From assembly GCA_015501055.1 (NCBI GenBank), contig JADNYV010001043.1:1-10114 (forward strand): DNA of 10,114 bases. The letters are read 5' to 3'. The stretch is from Mucidula mucida (taxonomy: Eukaryota > Basidiomycota > Agaricomycetes > Agaricales > Physalacriaceae). Under the pieces are notes generated by a model. It saw only the letters and a list, made by a program, of their open reading frames with translations, was not told the origin of the DNA and did not search any database. A program made the translations under genes and the position numbers. Positions 8,079-10,114 of this stretch are shown here, piece by piece. Position 1 is the first letter of the stretch; every line of letters begins with the position of its first letter.

Positions 8079-9002
8079 CTACTGCGGGAGCTTCGCAAAA
8101 CCCAACTCTTCGGCCAGCTTCTTCTTCTCCTCGTCATTCATTTCGGTCCATAAACCCCGAATCGTCTGGGGTCGACCCTTCTTCGGACAGAACCTGCTGA
8201 CGTGGCCGTGTTCGCCACAGCTGAAGCAAGTCCTCTTCGACGTGCATTGTCGATGTCCATCGGCCTGCCGGCTCCTCCATAGGTAACACCGGTGGCATCT
8301 CGTCGTGTGATCGGCGTGGGGTGGGTTCGTAGGATTGGCTCTCGATGTAGCCACCTGCGGAGCTTGAGGCCGGGACTGCATGCCGGACCTCTTGCTCGCC
8401 GCCCGCCTTCTCCATAGCTGATCGATCTGAAGGATCTGTGCCTTCCAATCCTTGTACTTCTCTGGCAACCCGTCTCGGCTGCCATAGATCTGGTCGATGA
8501 TCTTCTCGTTGACATTGGTCTCGAGAAGTCGCACGACAAATGTCATCCTTCGAGTATCCTGCCTGAGTGAGCAGGACCTCGAACTTCTGGAAGAAATCTT
8601 GAGCGGTGTCTTGCCCCTGGCGCAACCGCTCGATCTGGTCTTGCGCGTCTCGCGCGAGGTTGGAATCCACAAATCGCTCCTTCAAGTCTTCCTTGAACTC
8701 CGTCCAAGAGACTGTCCATTCCTCTTCTTCCTCGTCGAAGTTCTGGTCCGAGTAGTTCTGGACCCATGCATCTACGTGATCTCCTCGGATGTAGGAGAGA
8801 ACAACATCGATCCTTTCGGAGTCAGATGTGAGGTTGTTCTTCTTGTCACGGATGTATGTGAACATCGATCGCCACCAGCTCTTGTACTTGGACTTGTCCC
8901 CGTCATAGTCGTAAGGCTTGTTGACAAGGGATCGGCCTTTGTTTCGACATCGGCGTGATGAGCGGGTGTGTGAGGAGCGGTTTCGGGTGCTTCGTTGGAC
9001 AT
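8079..9002 (-). pseudogene. Gag of copy 3 with CCHC zinc knuckle (frameshifted)
   Basis: Gag builds the virus-like particle and binds element RNA. The likely start is the ATG at 9002-9000 (MSNEAPETAPHTPAHH), the first ATG that fits after the leader. The frame shifts near 8925, and the capsid-like part follows: KYKSWWRSMFTYI, HVDAWVQNYSD, WTEFKEDLKERFVD and AQDFFQKFEVLLTQAGY. A second shift lies near 8543, before IYGSRDGLPEKYKDWKAQI. A compensating pair of shifts brackets GGAGRPMDIDNARR (8249-8277). The knuckle CFSCGEHGHVSRFC (8187-8228) is a perfect CX2CX4HX4C. The piece ends with EELGFAKLPQ and a TAG at 8079-8081. The match to a linker continues past it in another frame, so that stop is probably created by an indel. 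Confidence 0.88.
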
Positions 9003-9168
9003 GATGATCGGGGTGATGGATCGGAGAGTGAAAGGGTGAAAGTGGGGATATGGGTGATGCGGATTTGGATGAAACGGGTGAGGGAATAGAGGTTTGGATG
9101 AATAGGAGGATCGCCTAGATCTGAAATAGAATCCAGGACTTGGTAGGGTGGGGAATGATGTGTGTATC

Positions 9169-9191
9169 GTAAGTAAGTAAGTAGGTAGGTA
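9169..9191 (+). repeat. Tetranucleotide run (gtaa)3 then (gtag)2
   Basis: Three gtaa units are followed by gtag units within the leader of copy 3. It is a short simple repeat, prone to length change. Confidence 0.8.
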
Positions 9192-9538
9192 TCGTAACTG
9201 TCTACACTATTTTACCGACTACTGACTACGTATCTACGGAGCCCAAGAGCTCGTCACAAGTTCGCAATTGCCCAGCCGACGTCCCTCTGGTGTGAGGTAA
9301 GCCGAAGTTTTCCTGGGAACGGGGGTTGACCCGTAAACAGCGCCCACTGAAGTGCAACTGCCAAAAGTTCGTTCTCGTGAGAGCGGCTACTTCCAGCACC
9401 CGAGGCAGTTATCTCTAACTGTTAGCCGGCGCTACTGGGACCAATACACACGTATGCGGACGTGCGCTGGAATTAGGAATCCGTCGATCTGTAAACAGGA
9501 AAGGGATGGGGAATGTGCGATGATCAAACAGCGAAGTG

Positions 9539-9553
9539 CTGATCGACGATCAG
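9539..9553. repeat. 15-bp palindrome in the leader
   Basis: CTGATCGACGATCAG is two 7-nt arms around a single central base, 25 bp inside the self-priming site. A one-base loop disfavours a hairpin. A self-complementary sequence of this kind near the primer site could support RNA dimerisation, but this is speculative. Confidence 0.6.
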
Positions 9554-9577
9554 GGATGTGTGGTAGGTGGTAGAAAG

Positions 9578-9589
9578 TAGTTCCGATCT
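9578..9589 (-). promoter_or_regulatory. Putative primer binding site for self-primed reverse transcription
   Basis: On the transcript strand AGATCGGAACTA starts 2 nt after the LTR end. It is exactly complementary over 12 nt to a segment of the same LTR (9695-9706). That segment lies about 32 nt downstream of the TATA box, where transcription should start. In the Tf1/sushi group of Ty3/gypsy elements the transcript's own 5' end folds back onto the site next to the LTR, is cleaved, and primes minus-strand synthesis. A specified 12-mer match inside a 522-bp LTR is expected by chance only about 3 times in 100,000. Confidence 0.82.
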
Positions 9590-9694
9590 TCTGTTAGCGA
9601 CTGACTAAGCCACGAGACTCAACCAGGTACCACAGCAAGAACTAAGGAAGAAAGTTCGCGTTCGTAAGACTAGGCTAGGCCAGGTGTATAAACG

Positions 9695-9706
9695 AGATCG
9701 GAACTA
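9695..9706 (-). promoter_or_regulatory. Self-primer segment, probable 5' end of the transcript
   Basis: TAGTTCCGATCT on the minus strand begins 32 nt after the first T of the TATA box and is the perfect complement of the site at 9578-9589. The start site itself is inferred from spacing. The same segment is present in the 3' LTR (3760-3771) but carries a 5-nt deletion in the LTR of copy 1. Confidence 0.75.
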
Positions 9707-9731
9707 AAGTACAATGATACTACACTACTGC

Positions 9732-9738
9732 TTATATA
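9732..9738 (-). promoter_or_regulatory. TATA box of the copy 3 promoter
   Basis: TATATAA on the minus strand within AGTATATAAGC, conserved in the three complete LTRs. Its distance to the self-primer segment matches ordinary TATA-to-start spacing. Confidence 0.65.
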
Positions 9739-10049
9739 CTAGTAAGTCTGTGTTTGAGACTCCTTGTCCATACGCGTTTCCACTAGGGATGCTCCACGCC
9801 CTTGACCCAGTGTTGTATGCTACTAGTCCGTGAAACCATTAAATACGAGTGGTAACTGCATGTAAGTAATAATACTGAAACGACCATGTGTGCTACGAGT
9901 GTCGGGTGTGTATACAATAGGGAGTCCATGAGGTATCGGCATGTATGATGTCATCCATGTGTTGGGTGTGTGTCCGACATGAGTACGGCTTCGGTAATGA
10001 AAAGGAGTATGATCGGTGACGAAACAGATGATGAAACAGTCCGTTGGTT

Positions 10050-10081
10050 GATAAGACAAGGCCCCGATAAGATATGATAAG
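10050..10081 (+). promoter_or_regulatory. Cluster of three GATA-factor motifs in U3 (5' LTR)
   Basis: GATAAG occurs at 10050-10055, 10066-10071 and 10076-10081, with the same spacing as in the other LTR. It lies about 310-350 bp upstream of the TATA box on the transcript strand, near the start of U3. GATA factors control nitrogen, iron or light responses in fungi; which one would act here cannot be told. Confidence 0.4.
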
Positions 10082-10114
10082 ATGTGAAATGTGAAAATAT
10101 GGCATTCATAACAA

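Larger units (their letters stand above)
9003..9591 (-). other. 5' leader of copy 3, between LTR and gag
   Basis: About 590 bp without a convincing gene. On the transcript strand it begins with the putative self-priming site. Further on there is a 15-bp palindrome (9539-9553). A (GTAA/GTAG)n tetranucleotide run lies at 9169-9191 (plus-strand reading). A stretch at about 9010-9110 is strongly purine-rich on the plus strand, hence pyrimidine-rich in the transcript, just before the gag start. Packaging or translation signals would be expected in such a leader, but none can be named from sequence. Confidence 0.6.
3655..10113 (-). mobile_element. Copy 3: full-length chromovirus LTR retrotransposon, self-priming type
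   Basis: A 6459-bp element lies on the minus strand with LTRs at both ends (525 and 522 bp, ends TGTTA/TAACA) and a 5412-bp interior. Reading leftwards, the interior holds a putative self-priming site and a 588-bp leader. Next come gag with a CCHC knuckle, aspartic protease, RT, RNase H, integrase and a chromodomain. A polypurine tract closes it. This is the Ty3/gypsy order with the chromovirus hallmark. The LTRs show no substitution, only about six small indels, so the insertion is recent. Gag and pol look like one original frame, now cut into pieces by roughly twenty apparent 1-nt indels. As written it cannot make its proteins. It is inserted into an LTR of its own family in the opposite direction. 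Confidence 0.95.
9592..10113 (-). repeat. 5' LTR of copy 3
   Basis: This 522-bp LTR starts TGTTATGAAT on the minus strand at 10113 and ends GCTAACA at 9592. It contains the promoter that would drive the genomic RNA: TATATAA at 9732-9738 and an inferred start near 9706. That gives R-U5 of roughly 115 nt. It differs from the 3' LTR by small indels only. One base (10114, a) of flanking sequence remains after it. Confidence 0.96.

Noticed and set aside
8079..8081. Programmed frameshift or stop readthrough between gag and pol at the TAG.
   Set aside because: The match to a linker continues in another frame, but breaks of the same kind occur throughout gag and pol. No slippery heptamer or pseudoknot was recognised, so an ordinary indel is simpler.
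8497..8958. A 153-codon hydrophobic-looking open frame on the plus strand.
   Set aside because: It is the antisense shadow of the capsid part of gag. Its Leu/Val-rich look comes from Glu/Asp/Lys codons read backwards.
9560..9591. A tRNA-type primer binding site after the 5' LTR.
   Set aside because: I see no TGG-initial sequence complementary to a tRNA 3' end directly after the LTR, and the 12-nt LTR complement explains the position better.

Overview
The window is a nest of long-terminal-repeat (LTR) retrotransposons of the Ty3/gypsy class, with no recognisable host gene. Gag, protease, RT-RNase H, integrase with a GPY/F motif and a C-terminal chromodomain mark the main family as a chromovirus. 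The gag style, the CX2CX4HX4C knuckle and the TGTTA...TAACA LTR ends fit a filamentous fungus, most likely a basidiomycete. That placement is inference from family resemblance, since no host marker is present.

Layout from left to right: 1-2360 is the 3' end of an old plus-strand copy ('copy 1': RNase H tail, integrase, chromodomain, polypurine tract, 3' LTR), cut off by the window edge. 2361-2796 is a decayed integrase fragment of a different Ty3/gypsy family, into which copy 1 seems to have inserted. 2797-3322 is unassigned K/E/R-rich sequence with a 55-nt imperfect hairpin. 3323-3654 is the first 332 bp of a plus-strand LTR of the main family ('copy 2'). It is interrupted by 3655-10113, a complete 6459-bp minus-strand element ('copy 3') with both LTRs, leader, gag, pol and polypurine tract.

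How it works: transcription of copy 3 would start in its right-hand LTR, about 32 nt after a TATA box. The expected first 12 nt of that transcript are exactly complementary to a 12-nt stretch beginning 2 nt downstream of the LTR. This is the arrangement of self-primed (Tf1/sushi-type) reverse transcription, and no tRNA primer is needed to explain it.

Copy 3's two LTRs differ by indels only, with no substitution found by eye, so it is very young. Yet its gag-pol frame is broken about twenty times by apparent 1-nt indels. The LTR indel density predicts a similar number, so many breaks may be assembly errors rather than real decay. Copy 1 is older and shows CpG to TpG/CpA decay. Opposed copies form inverted repeats at two scales, which may matter for silencing and for assembly.
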